Shown: one piece after another, positions 1-11,149 of the stretch | Numbering within the stretch: the first letter of the stretch is position 1 | Layout: each line of letters opens with the position of its first letter | Translations under genes and position numbers: made by a program | Source: Nematopogon swammerdamellus | Taxonomy: Eukaryota > Arthropoda > Insecta > Lepidoptera > Adelidae | NCBI GenBank assembly: GCA_946902875.1 | Contig: OX336355.1 | Coordinates: 16,897,347 to 16,961,346, forward strand | Length of the DNA stretch: 64,000 nt | Direction of reading: 5' to 3' | Notes under the pieces: generated by a model | What the model was told of the DNA's origin: nothing | What the model saw: only the letters and a program-made list of their open reading frames with translations | The model's database searches: none

Positions 1-575
1 TTATTGGCTGTCTGTCTTCATTAAACTGACCGTTGGCCAACGCCGGCCAACCGTGCCGGTTCTCTATATAAATAAATCGAGGGAGTCTACACATCCAGCC
101 GTCAAACTTAGGTCGTGAATTTGAAGTTTGCGCAGTTGGAAAAAAAAAATCGTAAGAAAAATTTTCAACTTTGGTAGCCCATATTGCCCCACCTAGGCTT
201 CATACAAGGTTTTGTTTGAAGTATCGAATAAAGTTAAAACCTTTGTCTGTTCGTTAGAGTTTGTCTCGATTATGCAGCGTTAACGACTAAAGCGCAAGAG
301 GTGTTTGAAGTTGGCGTCTTTTCGCATTTTTCAAAACATGCCAACTTGAAGGGCTGATTTGGGCCAGAAGGGATGGAATGACAAAATAAAAATGTATTAC
401 GTATTTGAAGTCGTCAGATGGATCTTTCATCCGACGTATTTAGAATTGTTGTACGTAGTCTGGTTGCTGAGTACTAAGCGTCGCAAAGTACAAGTCTTAA
501 TTTTTTTTAGTCGCACCCCCTTACCCGAGCCGTTTCATCAAATTCACGTCAAAAATATTATCAGATTGAGTAGCT
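1..575. repeat. Dispersed repeat J, copy 1
   Basis: Most of this stretch (about 85-575) reappears as the reverse complement at about 33713-34230 in AP180 intron 1. Shared landmarks are the tract around 505-530 (a T-run, then GTCGCACCCCCTTACCC) and the GGCCAGAAGGGATGGAATGA block near 361. No convincing protein is encoded; the short reading frame at 359-589 is probably chance. The class is unknown. Confidence 0.75.
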
Positions 576-1290
576 TCACCATATTTTAAAACCAAAATTG
601 AGTTTTATGTCTTTAGTCAGAGTGGATATTTCAAAACATATTTGCTGGCACACACAGAGCCCCACCATTGCGTGGATTTTTACGTGAATAACACAGTGAG
701 TCGGACCGATGTCTCGAGAGGTTGACAGATGGCGCCAACGGCCCCAGAGGTGAAATAATGTTTTCGTTTATTTTGACTGCTGCCAGAAGCATCTCAACTC
801 AACCTCGACGTTTACCTTAAATTGTCAGATTGAAGTGATAAAAAATTCAATATACCAGACACTGAATTTGCTTAATAGTGGGATATTTGTACGCTTATTT
901 TTAGTCTGTATCCTGTACCTATATCCTGGTAGATATTCATTCTGCAAATTCTTATTTTTAATCTTGGCATGTACACCAAACAATTTATAATTTTAAACCT
1001 AAATACAACTAACTTAATAAATGATACTAAGGAGAAATTATTATACTAAATAAATGCTACATCTTATCCCTTAAAGTTCGTATAATAAAAGACAATATAT
1101 TTCATACTAGTGTAGTCATATTTGTAGTTTATAGTAGACAATGTTCCGGTAATTCGTAAAATGTATGATTCAACGACAATATTAATGATCTGGAATTGTC
1201 ATAACATTTATTATTCAATGACGACCTTCCTTTGTTTATGAGACAATGTTCTGGCATTGTTGTAACTTAATAACAATATTTCTTAGTTTA
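576..1290. other. AT-rich DNA, nothing recognised
   Basis: No coding region or delimitable repeat seen. Two similar stretches containing GACAATGTTC occur at about 1137 and 1242, suggesting a decayed duplicated element. Confidence 0.5.
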
Positions 1291-1850
1291 GAAGGAGTTG
1301 AACTATGTTTGCGATGGCTTCACCAAACATATCCGGGCCCTTTGGCAGTAGAGGAGGGTGTCAATCGAGTTCGGGACTAGTGAGTGGCCAATCTAAGAGT
1401 TCTTTAGCATACGTTACGTTTCGGCTCACAGCAAGCTGTCTTCAGCTAGTCTGCGATGACTAGGACGCGGAGATCCACCAGTCCCGCTCTTGACCTCCCT
1501 GTCTCTACCTATCCATATTCTGTAGGATGCCTCCAGTGATGCTTTCGAAGCTCTCTCCATATATGAGCTTAGTGTCGATCTTGGCAGCCCTAGATTCTTG
1601 AAGAGACTGTAGAACGACTTAGCTGGTCTTGCTCCGACTTCCACAGCGAAGAGATCAGTCTTAAATCCGTTTCTCACTATCCGGTCTACTAAGTTTCAGT
1701 ACTTGTTTACTTTGATGTTGTGGTCCTTCGGTATGTTACTTTCCTTTGTACTACACATTTGAGGCTTTTAAGAATATGAGTATATCCAGTTTGTATGCTG
1801 TGGTACAAATTTCTGAAGGCATTTGTTAATGCTTCTCTTGTGTGTCCACC
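1291..1850 (-). mobile_element. 3' fragment of the RLE-type LINE
   Basis: The minus strand matches the C-terminal endonuclease region and 3' UTR of the longer element at 14113-16572. Shared peptides include NGFKTDLFAVEVGAR, LPRSTLSSYMERASK and EASYRIWIGR. The similarity stops near 1850. Small deletions relative to the longer copy (loss of the GL after VGAR) show it is dead. Confidence 0.85.
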
Positions 1851-1937
1851 TGACCTTAAAAGTTGAAACAAAGGACAGACGGTGTCATAGAGTCTGTGAA
1901 TTTTAAGAGGATGGACAAAATTTACGGGACGCATTCC

Positions 1938-2220
1938 CAACAATCAATAACGACCAGACATGTCGTTGAAAAACTCTTTTCACTACTGTCATTTGTTACT
2001 ATTGGCAGTCAGTCTCAAATCATTGTGGGGAAAAAATGTGTCATTGTATGCAAAAAAAAATTATAACAGAAAAACATCGTTAAACAATTGTATTGCAGAA
2101 AAATAGTGAATAGAAATATGTTTTGGTTGTAGATGTAACTTTTTTCCACAATGATTTGAGACTGACCGCCATAGTGACAAATGACAGTCATGTTTGGTTG
2201 TTATTGGTTGGTGTGTCTTG
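1938..2220. repeat. Imperfect foldback (palindromic MITE-like)
   Basis: The left arm (about 1938-2035, containing CAGTCTCAAATCATTGTGG) is inverted at about 2140-2220 (CCACAATGATTTGAGACTG and flanking blocks). The loop is about 100 bp. Outer ends and target duplication were not resolved. A sequence resembling a hAT right end (TTGGGAATCCCTG) lies at 2333-2345 with no left partner found. Confidence 0.55.
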
Positions 2221-2425
2221 TCGCATCCTTCTTTCACGGCGAGTTGTGTGACTAATGGAAAAAATATTCTTGCCACAACCGCATTACCCCAGGTGTTGTG
2301 GCGCAAAAGCCTTGGGTGTTACGACACACAGGTTGGGAATCCCTGGAATATTCACACTTTTATATAATAGGATGTCTAAATTTGCAACGTACTCACGAGC
2401 AACAAAAATGGCAACAGATATAATA

Positions 2426-3602
2426 CAGGGTGTCCAGGGTCTGTTCAGGAATATCGAAATGAGCTATTGTATTTCATCTAATAAACACATTAAAAAAAAG
2501 AAAAATGCTCCTATCCATACTAGTTTACGAGATATGAATTTTCAAAGTTTTCAATTTAGTCAATCTATGCGCGCTCTAAGTGACCAGACCGCGGCAGTGC
2601 GGAGGAGGCGGGGCGGCGCGGCGGGCGCGCCGGCCGGGTGGAATGTTCGCTATAGCACCGCACCGCACCGCGCTGTTGCGCCACTGCGCCGCCCCGTGTC
2701 GGCATCGCGCGCGCCATCACAGGAGACGCGGCGCGGGCGCGGCGGGTGGCGCGCCGCGCTGCCTGCAGGCGACCGACCTGCATTGCACTTCAGTCCGGCC
2801 AGTCACGCGGCGCGGAAGATCAATGTGTGTCAGTCGGTCAGTATGTCAAGGGCGGCCGACCGTGTTGACGTATTTTTGGTAATTCGATTCGTAAATTGAA
2901 TTAGTGAAAGTTTCGCGCTCGTGTTTAACAATACGTACCTACCACAGGTTAAAGTGTTTGTTAAATGTTCCATTCACGAATAACGATATGTGGATATGTT
3001 GTTCGCGTATGGAGCAGCAAACGGAAATGGGCTTCAAACGCATTTATCGTGAGAGATTTCCAAACAGGCGTCAGCCTGCCGGTGCTGGCTGAAGTGATTG
3101 TGCGTGCATTGTACTGTTTACGGGAACATAGCAATCTAGACCCGCTACTGCATCGCCCGGGTCTCGTCATAATGCATCGAGCTGCAAGGAGATCACGTAG
3201 AAAACCTTCACATCATTTGAGGTATGTAGATAATCATTTACTTTTTACTGGCTACATACATACATACACCTACATGCCTAATTGCAGTGTAGTAGGTAGG
3301 TATGCTACGTCTTATGAAATCTATGATTCTCGCTCGTCCGATCAGCGCCGCGCGCGCACCGCGCCCGCGCATCTCACGCCTCGCGATCGCGAACCGCGCG
3401 CCTCGCGCCGCGCCCCTCGCATAGCCCTACGCGGCCGTGCACAAGCATAGAGCGCGCTCACACTATCGTATGCATTTACTTTGTTAGAAAATGGCAAAAT
3501 TGGAAATAATTGAGATTAAAAAAAAATTCTTTCATCACTGCACTTTACACACGATACATATCACGATCCTTCGATATTCCACACCACACTTTGGACACCC
3601 TG
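2426..3602. mobile_element. Tc1/mariner-type element with DUF4817-like remnant
   Basis: The ends are inverted repeats of about 30 bp (CAGGGTGTCC... left, ...GGACACCCTG right, both with an inner GGAATATCGA block), flanked by TA on each side (2424-2425, 3603-3604) as in this superfamily. Inside, about 2950-3200 encodes a broken helix-turn-helix-like stretch (FTNNDMW, then GFKRIYRERFPNRRQP, then after a frameshift LREHSNLDP) resembling the N-terminal DUF4817/HTH region of insect mariner-related transposases. No catalytic DDE region remains. The very GC-rich block 2580-2830 is internal to the element and so is probably not a host CpG promoter. Confidence 0.65.
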
Positions 3603-4164
3603 TATATTATGTCCTTGCTCATGAGTTTTTGAGAAATTTCAAGAAAGAGTGTACCAATATCCCCACACTATTCACGTTAAAAAGGCCAAATATGATATCT
3701 GACCAAAATGCATCCTTTTAAGAAAACATGGACAATTTATATTACGGGACATTGCTTCGCTTTAGATATTCAATCGCAAATTTAAATTTGGCAGTATAAG
3801 AAATGGCAGTTTCTATAAAATTGTCTGCGGCTCAGTTCCAAATAAATCGAATCATACATTAATTGTGAAACAATTTTATAAATGTTTTAAACCTACATAT
3901 ACCGAACAAAGTTTGGTAGCAGAGCGTAGTACCAACTGCATGGCAATGCAAGGGAAGTTGGATCTATGGATTTCAAACAACTCGGTCGTTTGTTAGTCTG
4001 ACGTTTGGTGCCGTTAGGGGCATGAGTAAAATTGTTTCACTAATAGTAAAACATTAACCACAATCATTTTCAGTAATTTAAGAACATATAGTTAACCTCA
4101 GCATTATTATATTACGCCTAAACGTAAATACGTAAATAACGTATGATCGGTAAATTTGCGCGGG
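3603..4164. other. Non-coding, nothing firmly recognised
   Basis: AT-rich sequence without a convincing gene or a pair of element ends. Confidence 0.4.
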
Positions 4165-4285
4165 AAATTTAGAGTGGCCACTCGCTAGTCCCGGCCTCGA
4201 TTAATGCCCTCCTCTACTGCCGATGGGCCCGGATATGTTCGGTGAAGCCATCGCAAGCTTAGATCCACACCTTCCTTCCATACAA
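4165..4285 (+). mobile_element. 3' end of RLE-type LINE
   Basis: About 120 bp equivalent to the reverse complement of 14113-14240, with the same CACTCGCTAGTCCCG and GATGGGCCCGGATATGTTCG landmarks. Only the 3' UTR is present, a severely 5'-truncated insertion. Confidence 0.8.
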
Positions 4286-4439
4286 CTATGTGGGTTGGGT
4301 TTTTGTGTGTTAGTTAATCCCACATAAAAGAAAAAGCTGCCCAATATTAAAATATATGGGACACTTCACTGAAGACCACACAGAAATGTATTGTGCCCAC
4401 CACATTGCTAGTACAGCAGAATTTTAATTCAGTAATTAA

Positions 4440-4650
4440 AGGCAACCAGGGAATAAGTACAAGATGCCGTGCTAAAAGGCGACAGGCTGTGACATTGCCA
4501 ATGTCCTTAAACCAAGTCGTGCAGTACACAAATATCTTTGTGCCTTACTTACAGCATGTCAGTTATCTTGCCCTAATATTTTGCTCACCCGAGTTCTTGT
4601 AGCACAAAGCCAATTACTCTTCTTACCCGTATTGTCGGGATACTGTGTAT
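4440..4650 (+). repeat. Repeat family B, diverged copy
   Basis: It carries family B landmarks in order: AAGATGCCGTGCTAAAAGGC, GCGACAGGCT, GTGCCTTACTT, then TACCCGTATTGTCGGGATAC. It is diverged and incomplete compared with copies at 38230 and 42079. Confidence 0.6.
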
Positions 4651-4677
4651 TGATACATATGCAAGTAAAGCCCCAGC

Positions 4678-4964
4678 CAGGCCTCACGCACTCTATGTAC
4701 TTGCGCGCGCTAACTACCTACCGCCCAGCATGCCGCCGGCGGTCTAATTCAGTGGAAATTCATCAGCCGCGCGAAGCATACCTACACGCTCGCCCACGCA
4801 ACTACGCGCAGCTGCAAAGCAATAATCACTTTACACTCGATCGTTTAGGTACATTTTCGCACGCAGCGATTGGCGACGTGAAACAGTAGGCTATTAAAGC
4901 CGAAGGTATGGAACTTTTTCTATGGAGTGATTTATCTGTTACGAAGTAACTATTAAGTAATCTG
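4678..4964 (+). mobile_element. CAG/CTG MITE with 9-bp TSD, copy 1
   Basis: A 287-bp element starting CAGGCCTCACGC and ending TAATCTG. It is near-identical to inverted copies at 27778-28067 and 36138-36424. Flanks agree at 7 of 9 positions (AGCCCCAGC / TGCCCCAAC). No coding capacity. Confidence 0.8.
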
Positions 4965-5690
4965 TGCCCCAACAGCCAAATGATTGTAAGGTGGGTGCTG
5001 ACCGGCGTTACGCGATGTAATGTAACATGTTACAAAGCGAGCATTCGTGCAGTCAGTACGGCGAAACTCGAAGCGAGCCGCTCGTTGCACGCTTCAAGTG
5101 CTCCACCCGGCTGTCGGTTTTCTGGCGAATCCTTTCGAGTGTTACGCGATTCAGTCAGTACGCCGCGGCAAGTCTTCATGAGTGCACGTGGCACAATCAC
5201 ATCTTGACTGCGAGTGGCAAGGAGTCTGGAGCACGGGCGAACAACGAGAATGTTTTAACCAGCGACTTGTTACTTTCATGGACAGGCCCTCGTCATACAT
5301 TTCCTTCTGTAGAAATAGGTCTTCTCTCACAGATGCACACTAGCTAAAATTTTGATTTATTTAATATTTTTAAGATTATATTTAATGAATTATTGGTGCA
5401 CTTATTCACCACACAGGACATTTTTCCAGTTTTGTTGCGAGGCACCACGTGCACGACCCGTGCGCGAGCACTACGGACCAAGGCCGTACGTCCAATAACA
5501 GTAAAGACAACCAATAAGGTTGTCTTTTAAGTGGACCACCCGATACGCTTGTATGCGGCATCCAGACCCCCTATTCCAATATCCTTGGTTTTAACACTGT
5601 TTTCGAATGTTAAGCTGCGCTGCGAACGTACATTACATCGCGTAAAGACGGTCAGTCCACCTGTACGCTTTGCTTATTGATTGAAATGCT
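4965..5690. other. Non-coding, no element delimited
   Basis: Mixed-composition sequence, with no homology to a protein family that I can see. TTTATT at about 5689-5695 would read AATAAA on the minus strand, about 560 bp beyond the ZAD stop codon, and is a possible poly(A) signal for that gene. Confidence 0.35.
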
Positions 5691-5699
5691 TTATTTTCA

Positions 5700-6160
5700 C
5701 TATATCGTTAAGTATGAGATTGCATTACACCTAACGCGATGTTGGGCTGAAATGTAGCAATGCTAGATCGTGTATAGCTTCTTAAATCTGTCTGTTGTGA
5801 GTAGTCAAAATAACATTTCTGTGCGGCGAGACTTATGTATTCTTTCTCGAGAGGCAGTGGATCGGCAAAATATTGACAATCCACCCAATTCAAGTGGCAG
5901 TGGGCTGGGCACGTTAGCCGAAGAGACGACGGCCATTGGACTAACTGTGTCCTACACTGGTGGCAGTGGATTGGAAAACGGAGTGTGGAAAGACCAACCG
6001 GCAGGTGGGACGACAACATCAAGTGCGTCGGCGGAAAGCAGTGGCTCCGTATAGTTCCAGGGCGTGAAGACTGGAGGAAAATTGGAGAGGCGTATGTCAA
6101 GCAGTGGACACATACACGCCGACTGACTGACCCAATTCCTGAAGCGATATTTTAAAAGTA
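5700..6160 (+). mobile_element. RTE-type LINE 3' fragment
   Basis: Frames interrupted by shifts encode KWQWAGHVSRRDD, VLHWW, GKRSVERP and VGGKQW, the C-terminal region of RTE-clade reverse transcriptases, also seen inside the two hAT-like elements at 21070-21440 and 32240-32650. The 3' end (ACGCCGACTGACTGAC) lies near 6125. It sits just downstream of the ZAD gene, possibly in its 3' UTR. Confidence 0.75.
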
Positions 6161-6193
6161 CCTACACATATCTTCACTTAAAACAGGCCCGAG

Positions 6194-6246
6194 TACTAAT
6201 CAAAACAAGGAATACTAATCAAAACAAGGAATACTTCTCAAAACAA
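6194..6246. repeat. 19-bp tandem repeat, 2.7 units
   Basis: The unit TACTAATCAAAACAAGGAA occurs twice exactly and once degenerate, ending 9 bp from the ZAD stop codon. Confidence 0.85.
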
Positions 6247-6254
6247 GTGTCCAT

Positions 6255-8681
6255 TTAAGACTTCCGCGTTCGCTTTTTCGGCGCGCTTCGATTCCAATGA
6301 TCATCATCATCAATCATGTCATCGGGCTTCGCGTAATGACTCTGCAAGTGAGTGAGCAGTTTCTTCTCCCTCGAGAACTGCATATGACACAACTCGCATG
6401 TGTAAACTTCGCAGTCTCCTTTTTTACTGGCACTAACGGCGGTGGCCTGCACGCTGGCCGGCGTCGAAGTCGTTATCTGAGATTCTTGGATTATACTGGA
6501 CGTCGGAAGAACGTACGAGGGCTGCAGAAGCGGATCAACGTTTATGAAAGTGAAAAAACCCTCGTTTGGATCTTTGGGCTGGGCCGAATCCTCAATCGTG
6601 ACAGAGAATGGCTGTTTCGGAGCTTCGGGAGCGATGGTTTCGACTGCCGCTTTTGCCTTCTTCCCCTTTTTCGTCTTGGGCCCGGGTGGGGGAGGAGGTG
6701 CGGGCGGGGGTGGAGCATTTTGCTTCGTCGATATCAAGAGTTTATTCGGGTTGCCGGTCTGTACGACCGAATAAGACTGCTTCTTCATCGCTGGAGTAGA
6801 GAACGAGGCAAGAGGCGGCGGACCGACGACGGGGCCACGTGGAATCGTCTGAAATAACCCGACCGGATAAGGCTGGTTATCCATGCGATGTAGCGTTTGC
6901 GGCAGCGGCTGAGACTGATAAATCTGTGTGTTACCGAAGCTATAGTTGTCGGGAGTTACGTTGGAATAGTTGTGGTTAATCTGCGGAACGTTTGGTGGCA
7001 CACGCGATTGAGGTGCCTGATTAGGCGTCCTATCATGCTCCTCTGTGACCTCCTGTTTATTTCTAGGTGTCACTTGCATATTTTTCTTGTTGCCATAAGT
7101 GTTTGACGTTCGCGATTCGAGCTGGATCTTAGGCGGGGCGTCATTAATTTTCCGCTTGAGATTATTGCTGGTTTCAGGAGCGACCGAGTTGTCCTCGACG
7201 AGCGTGAACGTGTTATTGAGTCCGGGGACCAGCTTGTACCTGTTCTTGCAGCCAGGAAGTTGTACTGAAGGTGCCGACGGGTGCATGGAAGGTGCCGAAG
7301 GCTGTACGGTAGGTGTCGCCGGCAGCGCGGGTGGTACAGATGGCTTCTGTAACTGCTGCATCAAAAGTGTAGGTGACGAGTGACTCGGAGAAGAATTTGC
7401 GGAAACCATCTTCTTTCGGCTCGCTGGCCCCGGTTTAGGTTTGGCAGCGTAGTTCGGCTCCATGGAGAAACTGTTTATGCTTAAGCTTTGTGCCGTTTTG
7501 TTTTTGAATGCTTGAATAATTTCTTGATCAGTCGGTGTGGGCTTTACTGGGATCCGGGGGACGGGAGGCTTTGGTATATCGGGTTTAACGGTCAGAAGTT
7601 TTGGTGGTTCAGTTTTGGAAGAGCTAGCTTTGGGTCCCGTGCCAACCTTAGCACAATTATGGCCCATGACTACCTCCTTTTTGAGGAAGTTCCTCTTGCA
7701 CAGTTTACACTGGAATAGGTAGCCGGCGCCGCCGACCTTGATGGTGCAGACGTGTTGCATTATGTCATACCCGTCCACTTGCTCTGTTGCCTTGCCTGCC
7801 GCTTCCACCGGCGCCTTTTCTGTTACCATTTTCTTTTCGGTTACGATTTTCTTTTCTGTTACGATTTTCTTTTCTGATAAAATTTTTTCTGCTGTCCCGT
7901 TTACTTTTTCTTTTCCTCCATCTTTCTTCATGTCGACTTTATCTTTTTTCTCTGGAACCTTAGGCTCTTTAACCTCAGGCACCTCGTCCTGAATCACTGG
8001 TTCATGTTTTTTAGCCTTTTTGGACATTTTGACTGGTCTGTCTTTTTCTTTAATTACCATTCCTACCAGAAAACAGTCACTGTCTGTCTTAACTTCTGTG
8101 TCCTCCTTATCTGATAAATCATACTTGTTGGCCTCCTCTGGCACCTGCTGCTTCTGGTCACTGGGTCTCGATCGAGTTGTGCGAGTTGGATTAACATTTT
8201 CCACTTTCTTGATTCGATCGAGCATTATCTTAGGCTGTTTCACTTCGACTGTGTCGTCGCTTTTGGGTGGTGATTCCGTCTGCTCCTTGAACGATTTCCT
8301 TTGGACAAGCGGTGTTTCCTCTTCCGGGAGTGCGCGCGGTGACTCCGCCCTCTCCTTGAACAATCTCTTCTGAGTGGGCGGCGGAGTGGGAGGTGGGGGG
8401 GTCGGTTCCCGTCTCGGTAAGGGTTCATCGTGGACGGACGGACCGATGATTTTCTCCATCGCCTGTTTGATCAATGACTCGCAGTAGTCATCGTTGCTAA
8501 TTTTGCTCTCTTTAAGTTTCTCCTCCCAGTTCTTCCTGGCGATGGCGGACTTGGACTCACCGAGGTTCTTCTTGAGGCTCTCCTGAGTGCGGATGCACCT
8601 CTGTGCGAACTCGTGCAGCTCCTCCACCTTGGCCGAGCAGCGGAAGCAGATTTTGTGAGGTAGTTTGTCATATTCGTCTAT
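6255..8681 (-). CDS. ZAD zinc-finger protein, exon 3 (last coding exon)
   Basis: This exon encodes residues 92-899 of an inferred 899-residue nuclear zinc-finger protein. The minus-strand acceptor is TTATTATTGCAG|ATAGAC and the stop TAA is at 6257-6255. It begins with the second half of a ZAD domain (KLPHKICFRC, Cys103 and Cys106), which pairs with Cys60/Cys63 in exon 2; ZADs dimerise insect transcription factors. A long disordered charged region follows, including three copies of a KKIVTEK-like heptad. Near residue 416 is an isolated CKLC...HNC finger. A Pro/Gln-rich part contains APPPPAPPPPPGP, and a C-terminal C2H2 finger (YTCELCHMQF...HLQSHY) ends about 27 residues before the C terminus, followed by the basic tail KKRTRKS. 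With only two dispersed fingers it differs from classic ZAD proteins with long finger arrays, so DNA binding is uncertain. I do not recognise a named orthologue. Confidence 0.9.
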   Translation of the reverse strand: MDEYDKLPHKICFRCSAKVEELHEFAQRCIRTQESLKKNLGESKSAIARKNWEEKLKESKISNDDYCESLIKQAMEKIIGPSVHDEPLPRREPTPPPPTPPPTQKRLFKERAESPRALPEEETPLVQRKSFKEQTESPPKSDDTVEVKQPKIMLDRIKKVENVNPTRTTRSRPSDQKQQVPEEANKYDLSDKEDTEVKTDSDCFLVGMVIKEKDRPVKMSKKAKKHEPVIQDEVPEVKEPKVPEKKDKVDMKKDGGKEKVNGTAEKILSEKKIVTEKKIVTEKKMVTEKAPVEAAGKATEQVDGYDIMQHVCTIKVGGAGYLFQCKLCKRNFLKKEVVMGHNCAKVGTGPKASSSKTEPPKLLTVKPDIPKPPVPRIPVKPTPTDQEIIQAFKNKTAQSLSINSFSMEPNYAAKPKPGPASRKKMVSANSSPSHSSPTLLMQQLQKPSVPPALPATPTVQPSAPSMHPSAPSVQLPGCKNRYKLVPGLNNTFTLVEDNSVAPETSNNLKRKINDAPPKIQLESRTSNTYGNKKNMQVTPRNKQEVTEEHDRTPNQAPQSRVPPNVPQINHNYSNVTPDNYSFGNTQIYQSQPLPQTLHRMDNQPYPVGLFQTIPRGPVVGPPPLASFSTPAMKKQSYSVVQTGNPNKLLISTKQNAPPPPAPPPPPGPKTKKGKKAKAAVETIAPEAPKQPFSVTIEDSAQPKDPNEGFFTFINVDPLLQPSYVLPTSSIIQESQITTSTPASVQATAVSASKKGDCEVYTCELCHMQFSREKKLLTHLQSHYAKPDDMIDDDDHWNRSAPKKRTRKS

Positions 8682-8764
8682 CTGCAATAATAATTTAAGA
8701 TTTATTACCTAAGTCCTGAGATTTTCATATGTTGTTCGGGCAATGCCACATTTTGTATGGAAGG

Positions 8765-9240
8765 TGGTGCCTTTTGTTTTTTCGCGCGGCCATCAACCAA
8801 ACTTGGTTACTTTAGTTCAGAATAATGTTACAAACAAAACTTGTTATGACATGTATATGCCTAAACTCAGTCCGAATGTTGTTATAAGGGTAGTATGAAT
8901 AATATTTATTATGTTTTATGCATTTTCATCAGGTTTAGTTTTTATATTTAATGGTTTTCCATAGAATTGTTGAAGTATGATATTTTTATGATAATTTATC
9001 TTTAAATCGGAGATAAAAGGTCACAACCTGTTATGAAAAACACTAAAACTGATGAAAATGCTTAAAAATATAATAATTATTATTCGAACTTCTGACCCTT
9101 ATAATAACTTCGTTCGGACTGAGTTTAGGCATATATACATGTCATAATAAGTTTTGTTTGTAATATTATTCTGAACTAAAATAACAAAGTTTGGTTGATG
9201 GCCGCGCAAAAAAAAAAACTATGATAAAAAAAAGGCACCA
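8765..9240. mobile_element. Foldback MITE with long inverted arms
   Basis: In ZAD intron 2, arms of about 170 bp (TGGTGCCTTTT... and ...AAAAGGCACCA) are inverted around an AT-rich centre. Shared blocks include GGCCATCAACCAAAC and GTTTAGGCATAT. No reading frame; a target duplication was not resolved. Confidence 0.8.
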
Positions 9241-9369
9241 ATTTTAGGCAATGCCCTTTATTCACACCACAATAATTTCCTAAATCAGAAGATTCAGAGA
9301 TACCATTGCAGTCTGCACATTCGTGCAGCGGGATTATGAAATACTAAATTGTTCCTGTGCACAGGTAAA

Positions 9370-10200
9370 ATCATTTTATGTAATCCGGTATGGGTGGCTG
9401 AGTCAGAGGGGCGGGTGTGCTGTAGTATAAGGCCTGTTAATTAGAAAATTGCTGGTAGCTGGGACTGGTAGGTGAGGGTCTATGGAACTATTACCAAAAA
9501 GAATTGTTTGCCGGAAATGCGTAGTTTCGGAGAAAAAAATAAATTTCCCATACAAAATTAATTTTTCATACAATATAAAAAATTTGTTTTTGTTTTTTTA
9601 AGGCACCAAAACATTGGTTTTGAATATAAATGTATGTAAAAACAAGGGAAGTGGTATGGGTGAATGTTTTGGTGGTTTAAAAAAAAAATAACCAGGGTTA
9701 ATTTATAGAAGATGCGACGCATCTTCTATAAATTAACCCTAACCTAATTTTGAGGCGGGGCATGGCGTTTTTGCATAAATTCCTATTCAAAATAAATGTT
9801 TTGGTGCATTAAAAAAAAATATTAAAAATCTAAAATTAATTTTGTATGAAAAATATTTTTTTCAACATTTTTTTTCTCCAAAACTACGCATTTCCGGCAA
9901 AAAATTCTTTTTGGTAATAGTTCCTTAGACCCTCACCTACCAGCCCCAGTTACCAGCAATTTTCTAATTAGCAGGCCTTATACTACAGCGCACCCAGAGG
10001 GGCCAGTGCACATGCTCCGACCAGCCAATATCAGCTCCGAGAAGGTAGGTGCCATACCGGAGACTTCCCTTTGGATTGCTGGCTATACTGGACTAGATGA
10101 GAATACAGTTGAAGTAGCTATGATATACATCAAGTACTGTGGTATGAACCCAGTCGGCTACAATTTGTATGCAGGTGTAATTGTATGCAAGTAAAATGTT
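9370..10200. repeat. Repeat family C copy, split by a Mutator-like insertion
   Basis: Family C landmarks (GTATGGGTGGCTGAGTC, then after the insertion GGCCAGTGCACATGCTCC, GAGAAGGTAGGTGCCATACC, GGCTATACTGGACTAGA, ACCCAGTCGGCTACAA) are interrupted at 9413-9994. Other copies are at 42791-42950, 45240-45470 and about 58220-58570. The family looks like a SINE or non-autonomous element, since one copy (42791-43145) is joined to the same tRNA/5S-like head as family A. Confidence 0.7.
9413..9994. mobile_element. Mutator-like foldback MITE
   Basis: The long terminal inverted repeats (about 200 bp, starting GGGTGTGCTGTAGTATAAGG; right end reverse complement GGTGCGCTGTAGTATAAGG) are flanked by the exact 9-bp duplication CAGAGGGGC (9404-9412 and 9995-10003). 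Long TIRs with a 9-bp duplication suggest the Mutator superfamily. Internal pieces recur at about 19730-19935 and 23749-23828. No coding capacity. Confidence 0.8.
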
Positions 10201-10258
10201 TCATCAGAAAAAACTTGTCGGTGCATGTCGGTCGGACTCCAACTTCGGTCCCTTAGAT

Positions 10259-10684
10259 CAGCGGTTCCCAAAGTGTGCGCGGCGCCGCAGCTAGCCCTCA
10301 GGGGCGCCGTGAGGCCTCCCTGAGCACTTTAGAATTTTGAAATTGCGCGCAAATACCACTACCGCCTCCGCGCCGCCGAGTGGCACTCGCAGCACGACAT
10401 TGCAGGGTGCGGGGTAGGGTTAGCGCGGATTGTGCTAGAACTGACTAGGCAGTTTGTGAATTCTAAAAAGATATGTTTGTGTATCTTAAAAATATTATTG
10501 TGAATTTTAAATAAAAGTGTATGTATGTGAATTCTAAAAATTTATTTTATTCATTTCTGACCTACATAAAATCATTACACAAAATTTTTAAATACCACTT
10601 AAAGGCCACGATGCCCTAAGGGCGCCGCGAAAATATTCTGGTAACTTAAGGGAGCCGCGACATCAAAAAGTTTGGGAACCCCTG
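10259..10684. mobile_element. hAT MITE
   Basis: 426 bp, ends CAGCGGTTCCCAAAG and TTTGGGAACCCCTG, flanked by the exact 8-bp duplication CCTTAGAT (10251-10258, 10685-10692). Terminal motif and duplication length are typical of hAT. Only GC-rich filler internally. Confidence 0.92.
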
Positions 10685-10800
10685 CCTTAGATCAAGAGTC
10701 CAAGTTATCAGTTACCTCAGCATGCAGAATTTCCTAGACGACAAGTCGTCTAGGAGTAATGAACACCTCAGCATTCAGTCCAGGTTTTTTTGTTTTTTTT

Positions 10801-11115
10801 TTTATGGAAACTGACTCGTTTGGCTACATCACCTACAACATCCGTGATGTCAGCCCATAACACCGGGTGAACTTGGTGCCACGTCAGTGCTTCCCTTCGG
10901 TTGTGCCGGCTACACTGAACTGGATGGAAAATACAAACTATTTACATAGCCGTTTCGACCGACCTTTCATTCAGTGCGGTGGTTATCAACCCGGGCGGGT
11001 TAAACCGTACCACCTAGTAATATAAGAAGGAAGTCATATCCCTTAGTCGCCTTTTACGACATACACGGGGAGAGATGCAGTGGGGCTATTCTTTTAAAGT
11101 ACCGGCCCCACACGG
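10801..11115 (-). repeat. SINE family A, 3' part, joined to a family B segment
   Basis: The minus-strand body of SINE A (poly-A end near 10801, body to about 11030) changes at the CCACCTAGTAATATAAGAAG junction into a family B segment (TTAGTCGCCTTTTACGACAT to CCCCACACGGTA). The same chimeric junction occurs at 18833-19165, so this composite is itself a repeat subfamily. Confidence 0.75.
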
Positions 11116-11149
11116 TAGCTATGCCATACATCCAGTACTGTGGTACGAA

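Noticed and set aside
2580..2880. GC/CpG-rich block looking like a CpG-island promoter
   Set aside because: It lies wholly inside a TA-flanked transposon (2426-3602) and precedes no host exon I can recognise.
6297..8373. Plus-strand frames opposite the ZAD last exon
   Set aside because: Shadow frames of a strongly supported coding exon; no domains.
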